NCBI RefSeq assembly: GCF_000092645.1
Contig: NC_014165.1
Coordinates: 2,170,001 to 2,234,000, forward strand
Source: Thermobispora bispora DSM 43833
Lineage (GTDB): Bacteria; Actinomycetota; Actinomycetes; Streptosporangiales; Streptosporangiaceae
Length of the DNA stretch: 64,000 bases
Direction of reading: 5' to 3'
Shown here one piece after another: positions 44,273 through 55,835 of this stretch; the stretch's first letter is position 1; every line of letters begins with the position of its first letter. The notes under the pieces were generated by a model. That model was given only the letters and a program-made list of their open reading frames with translations. It was not told where the DNA came from and did no database searches. The position numbers were made by a program, and so were the translations under genes.

Positions 44273-45100
44273 TCGGCCTCTTCCCCGGCCGACCGGCCCA
44301 CCGGCCGGGGATCTGTGCCCCAGCCCGACCGGCGCCCGGCCCGGTACGGCCGGCCCGGCGGCCGCTCGACGGGCCGGCCGAGCACGACCGGCCCGCAGGG
44401 GACGGCTCCGGCCGGGCCGCACCTTCCCCTGCCGCAAGATCGGACCGCACCCTCCCTTGCGGCCAGACCGGGCCGCGCCCTTCCCTGAAGTGGGACGCAC
44501 GCTCACGGCCAGGTAGGGCCGCAGTCCCCGGGCCAGGCAGGGCCGTACGCTTCCCCGGTCAGCCAGGGCCGCACCCTTCCCCTCAGGCGGGACGCACCTC
44601 TCGCGGGCCAGGGAGGACCGCACGCTCCCAGGGAGCCTCGCGCTTCCCCGGCCAGGCCGGGCCGCACGCTTCCGCCCGGCTAGCACCGCAGTCCCCGGGC
44701 CAGACAGGACCGTACGCTTCCCCGGCAGGCGGGGCCGTACGCTCCCCTGCCGGCACACCACCGGCGGCCCCGGCCACGGCACGCTCCCGCCGTGCACGAT
44801 CCACCGCCTGCACCGCATCGCCGAGCCCATCCGTGGCCGCTCATTCCGCTTCCGCCACAGAGCCGCACCGGCTCGGTGTCACCGGCATGAGGGCCGGCGC
44901 AGGCGGCCCGGCACACCCCGCCCACCCATCCGGCCGGCGGCGCGGCCCGCCGCTCTCGATCTTCCCCTCACCCCGGCGCCCTTCCCCTGCCGGGCCGGGT
45001 ACCGATGACCGTGCACGCGCAAGCCGTACGGCCTCATCTCCACGAAGCCCCGGTCCGCCCGTACCACAGACCCCTCTGGTGGACCGGCACACCCTCGGAT
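44273..45100. other. Long intergenic region dominated by degenerate repeats
   Basis: About 830 bp between the zinc-ribbon gene and the iron boxes. Long Pro/Arg/Gly-rich frames exist on both strands but lack start signals. The plus frame is merely continuous with efeU. The first half is the repeat array; the second half shows nothing recognisable. Confidence 0.55.
44414..44753 (+). repeat. Degenerate tandem repeat array, about 14 units averaging 24 bp
   Basis: Units begin with GG(G/A)CCG(C/T)ACGCTTCCCC and end with GGCCAG(G/A)C-like sequence. I count starts near 44414, 44442, 44470, 44492, 44516, 44540, 44566, 44589, 44615, 44635, 44659, 44683, 44707 and 44731. Spacing varies from 20 to 28 bp, so the array has drifted. 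It is not CRISPR, since there are no constant-length spacers. Confidence 0.75.
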
Positions 45101-45119
45101 TAAGGTATGCCTTACCTAA
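45101..45119. promoter_or_regulatory. Iron box 1 (IdeR/DmdR-type) upstream of efeU
   Basis: TAAGGTATGCCTTACCTAA matches 15 of 19 positions of the actinobacterial DtxR-family consensus TTAGGTTAGSCTAACCTAA. Ferrous IdeR/DmdR bound here would repress the downstream iron-uptake operon. Confidence 0.85.
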
Positions 45120-45120
45120 A

Positions 45121-45139
45121 TTTGGCAAGGCTAACCTTT
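45121..45139. promoter_or_regulatory. Iron box 2, adjacent to box 1
   Basis: TTTGGCAAGGCTAACCTTT matches 14 of 19 consensus positions and begins one base after box 1, so two dimers could bind side by side. The efeU start is 38 bp further. Confidence 0.75.
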
Positions 45140-45177
45140 CCCTCCGAGGAAGGGCTCACCGGGAAGGGAGAGCCGGC

Positions 45178-46023
45178 GTGTTCGCCAGCTACCTCATCGG
45201 CCTGCGGGAAGGGCTGGAGGCGACGCTCGTCGTCACCATCCTGGTCGCCTTCCTGGTCAAGAGCGGCCGCAAGGACAAGCTGCCGCTCGTCTGGGCGGGA
45301 GTCGGGATCGCCGTCGCGCTGTCGCTCGCGGCCGGTGGGCTGCTCACGTTCACCTCCGCGGTGCTCGGCACCCGCGAGCAGGAGCTGTTCGAGGGCATCG
45401 CCTCGCTCCTCGCCACGGTCTTCGTGACCTTCATGATCTTCTGGATGAAGGCGACGTCACGCCGCCTCTCCGCGGAGCTCCGGGAGCGGCTCGACGAGGC
45501 GCTGCGCATCGGCACGGCCGCGGTCGTCGTGCTCGCCTTCGTGTCCGTCGTCCGCGAAGGCCTGGAGACCGCGCTGCTCTGGTTCGCCGCCGCCCAGGGT
45601 GCGGCGAGCAGCACCACCCCGCTGGTCGGGGTCACCCTCGGCCTGCTCACCGCTGTCGCGATCGGCTGGGGTCTGTACCGGAGCGTCCTGCGCATCGACC
45701 TCGGCCGGTTCTTCACCTGGACCGGTCTGCTGCTCATCCTCGTCGCGGCGGGCATCGTCAAGTACGGCGTGCACGACCTGCAGGAGGCGGGTGTGCTGCC
45801 CGGCCTGACCGATCAGGCCTTCGACATCAGCGGCGTCCTCGACCCGGGCGCCTGGTACACGGCGCTGCTCACCGGCATGTTCAACATCACCGCCCAGGCC
45901 ACCGTCCTGGAGACCATCGCCTGGGCGCTCTACGCCGTCCCGGTGCTCGTGCTCTTCCTCCTCCCGGCCCGCAGGTCCCGCGTGCGCACCACCACCGCCG
46001 CCCCGGCTCCCCCCGCCTCGTGA
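45178..46023 (+). CDS. efeU: FTR1-family iron permease
   Basis: A 281-residue, seven-helix permease with both FTR1 iron-binding motifs REGLEATL (near residue 10) and REGLETALL (near 125). It translocates ferric iron in the EfeUOB system. GTG 45178 follows GGGAG at 7 bp and gives MFASYLIGLREGLE; the far longer upstream frame is repeat DNA. The tail after about residue 260 is Arg/Thr/Ala-rich and cytoplasmic. First gene of efeUOB. Confidence 0.93.
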   Translation: MFASYLIGLREGLEATLVVTILVAFLVKSGRKDKLPLVWAGVGIAVALSLAAGGLLTFTSAVLGTREQELFEGIASLLATVFVTFMIFWMKATSRRLSAELRERLDEALRIGTAAVVVLAFVSVVREGLETALLWFAAAQGAASSTTPLVGVTLGLLTAVAIGWGLYRSVLRIDLGRFFTWTGLLLILVAAGIVKYGVHDLQEAGVLPGLTDQAFDISGVLDPGAWYTALLTGMFNITAQATVLETIAWALYAVPVLVLFLLPARRSRVRTTTAAPAPPAS

Positions 46024-46036
46024 TCGGAGTCCATCG

Positions 46037-47164
46037 ATGCGTACTGGCACCGCTGTCACCGTCTCCCTGCTCGCCCTCGCCGCGATCGCCGGCTGCTCGG
46101 GGACCGGTTCGCCGGGCTCCGGCTCCGGTGGGGCGGACAAGATCAGCGTCGCCGCGAGCGACACCGAGTGCACGGTGAGCGTCTCGGAGCTCCCCGCCGG
46201 GACCGCGACCTTCGCGGTGACGAACAACGGGACCAAGGTCACCGAGTTCTACGTCTACGCGCCCGGCGATCGGGTCATGGGCGAGGTGGAGAACATCGTG
46301 CCCGGGCTCACCCGCGAGCTCATCGTGGAGCTCCCGCCAGGAAACTACGAGACGGCCTGCAAGCCCGGCATGATCGGCAAGGGGATCCGCAACGCCCTGA
46401 AGGTCACCGGCGAGCACAAGCCGCTCACCGCCGACGCGAAGCTCGCCGAGGCGGTCGCGAGCTACAAGCGGTACGTCAACAGCCAGGCCGGCTCCCTGCT
46501 CGAGAAGACCAAGGAGTTCACCGACGCGGTGAAGGCCGGTGACATCGCCAAGGCGAAGGAGCTCTTCCCGATCGCCCGGACGTACTGGGAGCGCATCGAA
46601 CCGGTGGCCGAGATCTTCGGGGACCTCGACCCGGCGATCGACGCGCGGGAGAACGACGTGGCCGAGGGCGAGGAGTGGACCGGCTTCCACCGGATCGAGA
46701 AGGACCTCTGGGTCACCGGGGACGTCAGCGGCGACGGGCCCATCGCCGACAAGCTCATGGCCGACGTGCGGACCCTCGTCGAGAAGGCCACCACGGTCGA
46801 GCTCTCCCCGCTGCAGCTCGCCAACGGGGCGAAGGGCCTGCTGGACGAGATCGCGACCGGCAAGATCACCGGTGAGGAGGATCGCTACTCCCACACGGAC
46901 CTGTGGGACTTCGCCGCCAACCTCGACGGCAGCAAGGCGGCGGTTCAAGCGCTCCGCCCCGTGCTCGAGGAGCGCGACCCGGAGCTCGTCAAGGAGATCG
47001 ACGAGGGGTTCGCCGCCGTCGAGAAGGTGCTCGGCGAGCACCGGTCAGGCGACGGCTGGAAGCTCTACACCGAGCTCGGCAAGAGCGACCTGAAGGCCCT
47101 GTCCGACGCCATCAACGCCCTCTCCGAGTCGATCAGCAAGATCGCGTCGGTGGTGCAACGATGA
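46037..47164 (+). CDS. efeO: EfeO iron-uptake lipoprotein (cupredoxin plus M75 domain)
   Basis: A 375-residue lipoprotein. The lipobox is LAAIAGC. An N-terminal cupredoxin-like domain covers about 35-130 and includes Cys46 and Cys113. The C-terminal M75/imelysin-like helical domain follows, with the metal-site motif GFHRIEKDLW (HxxE). EfeO binds ferric or ferrous iron and passes it to EfeU. It begins 13 bp after efeU, and its stop overlaps efeB in an ATGA. Confidence 0.92.
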   Translation: MRTGTAVTVSLLALAAIAGCSGTGSPGSGSGGADKISVAASDTECTVSVSELPAGTATFAVTNNGTKVTEFYVYAPGDRVMGEVENIVPGLTRELIVELPPGNYETACKPGMIGKGIRNALKVTGEHKPLTADAKLAEAVASYKRYVNSQAGSLLEKTKEFTDAVKAGDIAKAKELFPIARTYWERIEPVAEIFGDLDPAIDARENDVAEGEEWTGFHRIEKDLWVTGDVSGDGPIADKLMADVRTLVEKATTVELSPLQLANGAKGLLDEIATGKITGEEDRYSHTDLWDFAANLDGSKAAVQALRPVLEERDPELVKEIDEGFAAVEKVLGEHRSGDGWKLYTELGKSDLKALSDAINALSESISKIASVVQR

Positions 47165-48423
47165 GCACGGCGACCGGGATCAGCAGACGCAGGCTCCTCG
47201 GCCTCGGAGTGGCCGGGGCTGCCGGGGCGGCGGCCGTCGGCGCGTTCGCCGGCCGTACGCTCCCCGGCGGATCCGCGCCCGCCCACACGGAGGCGGCGGG
47301 CGGGGCGGTGCCCTTCTACGGCAGGCACCAGGCGGGCATCACCACGCCCGCCCAGGACCACCTGCACTTCGTCGCCTTCGACGTGATCACCGAGAAGCGC
47401 GGCGAGCTCGTGGAACTGCTCCAGGAGTGGACGGCGGCCGCGGCCCGGATGACCCAGGGCAAGAGCGCCGGGCCCTTCGGCCCGGTCGGCGGCGATCCCC
47501 AGGCACCGCCGGACGACACCGGGGAGGCGCTCGACCTCCCCCCGTCCCAGCTCACGCTCACCATCGGCTTCGGCCCGTCGCTCTTCGACGAGCGGTTCGG
47601 GCTCGCCGATCGCAGGCCGCCGGCGCTGGTGGACCTGCCCTCGTTCCCCGGGGACGCGCTCATCCCCGAGATCTCCGGGGGCGACATCTGCGTGCAAGCG
47701 TGCGCGAACGATCCCCAGGTGGCCGTGCACGCGATCCGCAACCTGGCGCGGATCGGGTTCGGCAGGGTCTCGGTCCGGTACTCGCAGCTCGGATTCGGCC
47801 GCACCTCGTCCACCTCGTACGCGCAGGAGACCCCGCGCAACCTCTTCGGCTTCAAGGACGGCACCGCCAACCTCAAGCTCGAGGACGCCGCCATGCTCGA
47901 CGAGCACCTGTGGGTGGCGCCCGGCGACGGCCCCGGCTGGATGACCGGCGGCACCTACCTGGTGGTCCGCAAGATCCGCATGCACATCGAGACGTGGGAC
48001 CGGGCACCGCTCGCCGAGCAGGAGGCGATCTTCGGGAGGGACAAGGCGCGCGGCGCCCCGCTCACCGGCCGGGACGAGTTCGACGAGCCGGACTTCACCA
48101 AGACCGGTGCGGACGGCAAACCGGTGATCGCGGAGAACTCCCACGTGCGGCTCGCCCACCCGTCACGGCACGGCGGCGCCCGGCTCCTCCGCCGCGGCTA
48201 CAACTACGTGGACGGCTCCGACGGGCTCGGGCGGCTCGACGCCGGGTTGTTCTTCATGGCCTACCAGCGCGACCCGCGCAAGCAGTTCATCCCCATCCAG
48301 ATGGAGCTCGCCCGCCACGACGCGCTCAACGAGTACATCAAGCACGTCTCGAGCGGCGTCTTCGCCTGCCCGCCCGGGGTCACGGACGCCGGCGACTTCT
48401 GGGGGCGGGCCCTCTTCACCTGA
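47161..48423 (+). CDS. efeB: EfeB Tat-exported DyP-type haem peroxidase
   Basis: A 420-residue DyP peroxidase. The twin-arginine signal (SRRRLLGLGVAGAAGAAAVGAFAG) directs folded export. The catalytic GxxDG motif is present as GFKDGTANL, and a haem-proximal His follows in the C-terminal half. It oxidises or releases iron for EfeO/EfeU, or acts on haem. ATG 47161 overlaps the efeO stop by 4 bp. The longer frame from 46903 is inside efeO. Confidence 0.93.
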   Translation: MSTATGISRRRLLGLGVAGAAGAAAVGAFAGRTLPGGSAPAHTEAAGGAVPFYGRHQAGITTPAQDHLHFVAFDVITEKRGELVELLQEWTAAAARMTQGKSAGPFGPVGGDPQAPPDDTGEALDLPPSQLTLTIGFGPSLFDERFGLADRRPPALVDLPSFPGDALIPEISGGDICVQACANDPQVAVHAIRNLARIGFGRVSVRYSQLGFGRTSSTSYAQETPRNLFGFKDGTANLKLEDAAMLDEHLWVAPGDGPGWMTGGTYLVVRKIRMHIETWDRAPLAEQEAIFGRDKARGAPLTGRDEFDEPDFTKTGADGKPVIAENSHVRLAHPSRHGGARLLRRGYNYVDGSDGLGRLDAGLFFMAYQRDPRKQFIPIQMELARHDALNEYIKHVSSGVFACPPGVTDAGDFWGRALFT

Positions 48424-48663
48424 CCCACGCGGTGCCGGCCCCACCCGGGCACCACCACTCCCCGGCGACGGCCCCGGCGCGTGGCGAATCCGATCGACCC
48501 CGAACGGCACGGGAGGCGCCGGGTGCCCGGTCGGTGAACGCGCTGTGCTCGCACGCTCCGTACGAGCCCGCGCGGTCAGCGGCCGCGCCGCCTCCCCGGC
48601 GGGCCTACGCCAGCGCGGCCGCCGCGCCCCGGCGACATCGCGGCGGCTCCCGGCCCGGGCCCG

Positions 48664-49464
48664 TCAGCTCAGCCGCCACTCACCCCGCTGGTTGCCGAAG
48701 AGCCCGCTCTTCACCGCGTACAGGAACTTCGCCGCCTTCAGGTCGTTGGGGAGCTCGAACACGAGGACGCCCTTGCGGCTGTCCCCGGCGCTGATCGTCA
48801 CCGACGTCAGGCTCACCCCCTCCTGGATGTTGCTGATCAGGCTCGGGCGGTGCTCCTGCCCCTCGTTGTCGACCAGCGTCGCCCCCATCCACGGGCTGTC
48901 GTTGTACACGCGGTCGCCCTTGTTCTCGATCCGGAGCTCGACGGCCACCCAGCGGTTGCCCGCCTTCGGGGTGAAGATCTCCGACTTGGGGGTCGCCCGG
49001 TCGAAGACCTTGGTGACGGTGACCGCCACCTGCTCGCCCTCGGTCCCGCGGAGCAGCAGGGTGCCGCCGAGCTCGGCCTGCTGGTAACCATCGTCACCGC
49101 TCCGGTCCCCCGGCTCCTGGCCCTGTCCGTCGCGGTTCTCGCCGGGGTCCTGCCCCAGGCCGTCCCGGTCCTGTGTCACGCCCGGGGTGGGACGGCCGGC
49201 GACCGAGGTGCTCTCATCCCCGGAGAGCAGGGCGACCACCACGCCGATGCCCACCAGCACCACGACCACGGCCGCGATGACGCCGATCACCATCCCGGCA
49301 CCGGGCTTCTTCGGTGGCGGCGGTGGCGGATAGCCGTACCCGTAGGGCTGGCCGTACGGGTACGGCTGCTGGGGATACTGAGGCGGCTGCCCGCCCTGCC
49401 ACATCTGCCACTGCTGGGGGTTCTGGTGGGGGTTCTGCGGGCCGGGCCCCTGGTGGTATGCCAT
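48664..49464 (-). CDS. Membrane-anchored DUF4352-type protein, copy A
   Basis: A 266-residue protein. Residues 1-52 are Gln/Pro/Tyr-rich (repeated QP, PYG), one helix lies at about 55-80 (AGMVIGVIAAVVVVLVGIGVVVALLSG), then an acidic linker, then an immunoglobulin-like DUF4352 domain (about 150-266: VAVTVTKVFDRATPKSEIFTPKAGNRWVAVELRIENKG). The domain faces outside. The function is unknown; related domains occur in surface lipoproteins. A paralogue lies immediately upstream. Confidence 0.8.
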   Translation of the reverse strand: MAYHQGPGPQNPHQNPQQWQMWQGGQPPQYPQQPYPYGQPYGYGYPPPPPPKKPGAGMVIGVIAAVVVVLVGIGVVVALLSGDESTSVAGRPTPGVTQDRDGLGQDPGENRDGQGQEPGDRSGDDGYQQAELGGTLLLRGTEGEQVAVTVTKVFDRATPKSEIFTPKAGNRWVAVELRIENKGDRVYNDSPWMGATLVDNEGQEHRPSLISNIQEGVSLTSVTISAGDSRKGVLVFELPNDLKAAKFLYAVKSGLFGNQRGEWRLS

Positions 49465-49884
49465 ATCCGCTCTCCGGATGACTCGACGATCGCATCTTCG
49501 GTGGGCGAGATGATCTGCTGGCGTAGGTTACCGGGGCGGAGCCACAGCAGGCGTAGCCAATTCGCGCAGTAGCCCATAACCCGCCATTCCGGCCTGGGCC
49601 GAGACAATGGTGCCGTCACCGGTGCAGCCGGCTGACCGGGAACGCAAGGGGTGCGCCGCCTGCCGCGATGGCCCGCCGCGAGGACGGCCGGTCATCAGCG
49701 GTTTCGCGGACAGGGTCACCGGGAGCAGGTCACCGGCCCGCATACGAATCTTGGGCCTCGGAAATGATCGTTTCAGCCGCGTCCGCACCATTGCGGAGAC
49801 ACCGACCGCCGCTCGCGCCGAAAGAGACAGGACGGCCGGTCTGGAATGAGCGGCGCATGCCGTGCCTTCTCGGTCACATGGCCG
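49465..49884. other. Gap between the two DUF4352 paralogues
   Basis: About 420 bp. It contains the promoter-proximal shared element of copy A at 49511-49525. Small frames on both strands lack ribosome-binding sites. Nothing else is recognised. Confidence 0.5.
49511..49525 (-). promoter_or_regulatory. Shared 15-bp element upstream of DUF4352 copy A
   Basis: TGATCTGCTGGCGTA (plus-strand reading) lies 47 bp before the start of copy A and recurs exactly before copy B. It is a candidate promoter or regulator site. Confidence 0.5.
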
Positions 49885-50652
49885 TCAGTTCAGCCGCCAC
49901 ACCGCCTTGCTAGCGGGTCCTCCGGAGTACCTTCCGAACAGCAGCTTCTCCGCCTTCACCCGATCGGGGAGCTCGAACACGAGGACGCCCGACGAGGTAG
50001 CCCCGGGAACCAACGGGTACGTCCCCACCGCGGACATGTTGCCGCCCTCCGCGATCCTGCTGTTGTGGCTGTCGCGCGGGACGTACTCCACCCCGTACTG
50101 ATCGACCAGCCTCGCCCACCCTGCGTCGCAACAGTACAGGTCACGTGTTCCCTGCTGCTCGACCCGTAACCCGACCGCCACCCAGCGGGCGCCCGGCTGC
50201 GGGGATCGATGCCGCGGGGTCGCCGGGTCGAAGTACCCGGTCACGGTGACCGTGAGCCGCCAGTCGTCCTTCGCGAGCGTGAGGGTGTCGCCCACCCGGG
50301 CTTGCTGGGCGTCGCGGAACCTGTCCTGCCACAGCGTCTTCCCGGTATTCGAGAGGTCGTCCCACTCGGGGTCCACCACCACGACGCTCGGTGCGGCGCG
50401 GCCGGCTACCGGGGTGCCCTCACCCGCGGAGAGGCGCGAGATCACCACACCGATGCCCACGAGCACCATGACGACGACCGCGATCACGCCGATCACGACC
50501 CCGAGCTCGGGCTTCCGGGGTGGCGGCGGGGATGGATGCCCGGACACGTCCGGCCGGCCGTACGGCGACGGCCGCCCGTCCTGCGCCCGCCCATCCGGCC
50601 TCGCCTGCGACCGCGCGGAGTCCTGCGGGCCCGAGCCCTGTTCGTACGCCAT
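49885..50652 (-). CDS. Membrane-anchored DUF4352-type protein, copy B
   Basis: A 255-residue paralogue of copy A with the same architecture: a Pro/Ser/Arg-rich N terminus, a helix (LGVVIGVIAVVVMVLVGIGVVISRL), a linker, and a C-terminal domain ending GVLVFELPDRVKAEKLLFGRYSGG...WRLN, clearly parallel to GVLVFELPNDLKAAKFLYAVKSG...WRLS in A. It has lost the acidic linker and gained Cys-Cys (YCCDAGW). ATG 50652 follows GGAGGG; the frame extension to 50694 is rejected. Confidence 0.78.
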   Translation of the reverse strand: MAYEQGSGPQDSARSQARPDGRAQDGRPSPYGRPDVSGHPSPPPPRKPELGVVIGVIAVVVMVLVGIGVVISRLSAGEGTPVAGRAAPSVVVVDPEWDDLSNTGKTLWQDRFRDAQQARVGDTLTLAKDDWRLTVTVTGYFDPATPRHRSPQPGARWVAVGLRVEQQGTRDLYCCDAGWARLVDQYGVEYVPRDSHNSRIAEGGNMSAVGTYPLVPGATSSGVLVFELPDRVKAEKLLFGRYSGGPASKAVWRLN

Positions 50653-50703
50653 GACTTGCCCTCCACGGGATGACTTCCACGAACGCGCCTGCACCGGGCG
50701 AAG

Positions 50704-50718
50704 TGATCTGCTGGCGTA
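50704..50718 (-). promoter_or_regulatory. Shared 15-bp element upstream of DUF4352 copy B
   Basis: An exact copy of the 49511-49525 element, 52 bp before the copy B start. Flanking bases also agree partly. Confidence 0.5.
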
Positions 50719-50829
50719 CCTTAGCGGCTTCGCACCCTAAACTGTTAATCCCATTCGCAAAGTGATTGGTCTTCACTGATTGAGCGCATGAGATCGGATA
50801 CGCACATGGCCTGGCTTGTGACGAAAAGA

Positions 50830-50880
50830 CGGGCGGCCGGTGCGGGAACGCCTCAGCGGCGCGCCCGCACCGGCCGCCCG
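50830..50880 (-). terminator. Terminator after meaB
   Basis: CGGGCGGCCGGTGCGGG and its perfect complement form a 17-bp stem with a 17-nt loop, 11 bp beyond the meaB stop. On the minus strand it is followed by GTCTTTTCGTC. Confidence 0.75.
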
Positions 50881-50890
50881 GAAATCCGGA

Positions 50891-51870
50891 TCACTGAGCC
50901 GCGCGCTCGCCGTCCTCGCCCGGCGGCCCGGCGGCGAAGAAGGCGCCGAGAATCCGGTCCGCGGCGAGCGACGGGGTGAGGGACCCGTCGAGGACCTGCC
51001 GCTCGATCTCCGGCGCGATCGGCGCGGCGCGCTCCCGGAGCAGGGAGAGCAGCCGGTCGGACGCGAGCGACCAGGTCCACTCCACCTGCTGGCGGGCGCG
51101 CTTCGCCGCCACGTCGATCCCCTCCTGGTGGCGGACGATCCGCTCCCACAGCTCCGGAAGGCCCGCGCCGGTGAGGCCGCTGCAGGTGAGCACGGGCGTG
51201 GAGGAGCGGAGCAGCCGCAGTGCCCCGGAGAGCTCGGCCGCGGCCTTCCGCGCAGCCTTCTCGTGCTCGCCGTCCGCCTTGTTCACCGCGATCACGTCGG
51301 CGAGCTCGAGCACGCCCTTCTTGATCCCTTGGAGCTGGTCCCCGGTGCGGGCGAGGGTGAGCACGAGGAACGTGTCGACCATGTCGGCGACGGCGGTCTC
51401 CGACTGGCCGACGCCGACGGTCTCGACCAGCACGATGTCGTACCCGGCCGCCTCCATGACGATCATCGCCTCGCGGGTGGCCTTGGCCACGCCGCCGAGC
51501 GTGCCCGCGGTCGGCGACGGCCGGATGAACGCGCGGGGATCCGCGGCGAGCTTCGTCATCCGGGTCTTGTCGCCGAGGATGCTGCCGCCGGAGCGCGGCG
51601 ACGACGGGTCCACGGCGAGCACGGCCACCCGGTGCCCGCGGCCGGTCAGGTAGGTGCCGAGCGCCTCGATGAAGGTCGACTTGCCGACGCCCGGCACCCC
51701 GGAGATGCCCACCCGCCGGGCCTTGCCCGCGTGCGGGGTCAGCTCGACGAGCAGCCGCTGGGCGAGCCGCTGGTGGTCGGGCCGGGTCGACTCCACGAGC
51801 GTGATCGCCCGGGCGATCCACCGCCGGTTCCCGGAGAGCACGCCGTGGAGGTAGTCCTCCAGGGCCGCGG

Positions 51871-51874
<4 letters not shown>
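50891..51874 (-). CDS. meaB: MeaB/ArgK-type GTPase chaperone of methylmalonyl-CoA mutase
   Basis: A 327-residue G3E-family GTPase: P-loop GVPGVGKST, an Asp-rich switch ([23 protein letters not shown]), [10 protein letters not shown], and NKAD for guanine specificity. MeaB protects the mutase and gates loading of adenosylcobalamin. GTG 51874 overlaps the mutB stop in GTGA, so it is translationally coupled as the last gene of mutA-mutB-meaB. The much longer open frame (to 53191) is a shadow of mutB. Confidence 0.93.
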
Positions 51875-54029
<2,155 letters not shown>

Positions 54030-54033
<4 letters not shown>

Positions 54034-55835
54034 CGGGCCACTCCCAGGTCATCGAACGTGGTGCGGATCACGTCGAGCGCGTCGCAGCCGGCGTAGAGGT
54101 TGGCGTCGACACCCTCATACTCGCCCTTCCCCGCCAGCCAGACCCGTCTCGCCCCGGCCTCCTTGAGCGCGGTGGCCACCGCGGCGGCGTGCTCGGCGTA
54201 CAGGGCGTCGCTGGAGCACAGGCAGGCCACGGGGGTGCCGGCGTCGCGGAACGCGGCCGCGATCGCGGCCGGGTCGGTGGCGGGGCCGCTGGTCACGGTC
54301 TCGATCCCGCCGGCGGCGAAGAGGTTGGCGGCGAACGTGGCCCGGGCCGTGTGCGCGGCGATCGGCCCGATCGTGGCGAGGAAGACCGTGGGCCGCCGCT
54401 CCTGGGCGTCGGCGATGTCGCGCAGCGCCTCGAACTCCTCGGCGTACCGGATCACCGGGAGCCCGCCCGGCCCGGCCACCGCCCGGCCGGCGAGCCCGGC
54501 CCCGGGACGGCGGGACAGCGGCCGCTCCGTGCGGTCGGGGAACTCGCTCACCCCGGTGAGCGGGTCGCGCCGGTGGGCGATGTTCGCCGCGCGCGCGGCC
54601 CGGGTGGCGGCGAGCCGCTCCGGGACGAGGCTCTCCAGGGCGGCGGCCATGCCCCCGGCCCGCTCGATCTCCTGGAACCACCGCCACGCGGCGGCGGCGA
54701 GGTCCGCGGTGAGCCGCTCGGCGTACCACGATCCGCCCGCCGGGTCGGCCACCCGCGCCACCCCGGCCTCCTCCACCAGGAGGGCGTGGGTGTTGCGCGC
54801 GATCCGCCGGGAGAACTCGTCGGGCAGGCCGAGGCAGGCGTCGAACGGCTGCACGGTCACCGCGTCCGCCCCGCCGACGCCGGCGGCGAAGCAGGCCACC
54901 GTGGTGCGGAGCATGTTCACCCACGGGTCGCGGACGCTCATCATCGCCGATGAGGTCACGGCGTGCTGCACCTGCGTCCCCGGCCCGCCGACCACCTCGG
55001 CGACCCGCGCCCACAGGCGGCGGGCCGCCCGGAGCTTGGCGATGGTGAGGAACTGATCGGCGGTGGCCGCGTAGCGGAACTCGAGCTGGCCGAGCGCCTG
55101 CTCGACCGTGAGACCGGCCTCGGTCAGCGCGCGCAGGTAGGCCACCCCGGTCGCGATGGAGCAGCCCAGCTCCTCGGCGTCACTCCCCCCGGCGTCGTGG
55201 TACGGCAGCGCGTCGACGGTGATCGCGCGGAGCCCGGGGTGCCCGGCGGACCGGCTGGCGAGCTCGGCCGCCTCGGCGAGCCGGGCGGGGATGGCGTCCC
55301 GCTGCCCGGTCCGCGCGGCCAGGCCGATCGGGTCGGCGCCCAGGTTGCCCCCGGGGATCCGCCTCCCGGCAACCAGGCGAAGGAAGGTCTCCGCCGCCTC
55401 CGCGGTGTGCTCCCCCGCGTCGAGCACGACGGGGAAGCGCTCCAGATCGACGCCGTCCAGCACGTCGGGCAGCGCGGCCGCGCCGATGGCGGCGAGGTCC
55501 AGCCAGATCGAGGTGACACCGCCCTCGAGGTCGGCCTGGATCGCCGCGCGGGTGGCGGCCGGATCGGGGTCGGCGTGGCGCTGCCGTACGTCCCAGGCGC
55601 CCGTGCGGCCCACGATGCGCGGGGCGCGCGGGAGGTCGGAGGCGTCGTGGAGCGGCGCCACGGTGACACCGTCATATGTCGTGGTGGACAGCGCCTGCTC
55701 GACGTCGTCCGCCGATCCCTGCCAGCCGGACTTCCGCAGCACCTCGGCCGCGAGCTCCCGCCACCGCTCCCGGGTGGCCTGCGGGAACTCCGCGGCGAGT
55801 CCGGTGAGTTCGCCGAGTTCGAGTGGCACCGTCAT
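54030..55835 (-). CDS. mutA: Methylmalonyl-CoA mutase small subunit
   Basis: A 601-residue non-catalytic homologue of mutB. It keeps the barrel features ([43 protein letters not shown]) and a degenerate C-terminal Rossmann domain that lacks the DxHxxG cobalamin motif. It stabilises the heterodimer. ATG 55835 has no ribosome-binding site; TAGCAT lies 7 bp before it, suggesting a leaderless transcript. First gene of the operon. Confidence 0.93.

Noticed and set aside
44414-44753. CRISPR array
   Set aside because: The repeats are degenerate, with variable period and no unique spacers, and there are no cas genes.
44080-45177. Upstream extension of the efeU frame through the repeat array
   Set aside because: The extension is Pro/Arg/Gly-rich repeat DNA containing the iron boxes. 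The GTG at 45178 with its own ribosome-binding site gives a normal FTR1 N terminus.
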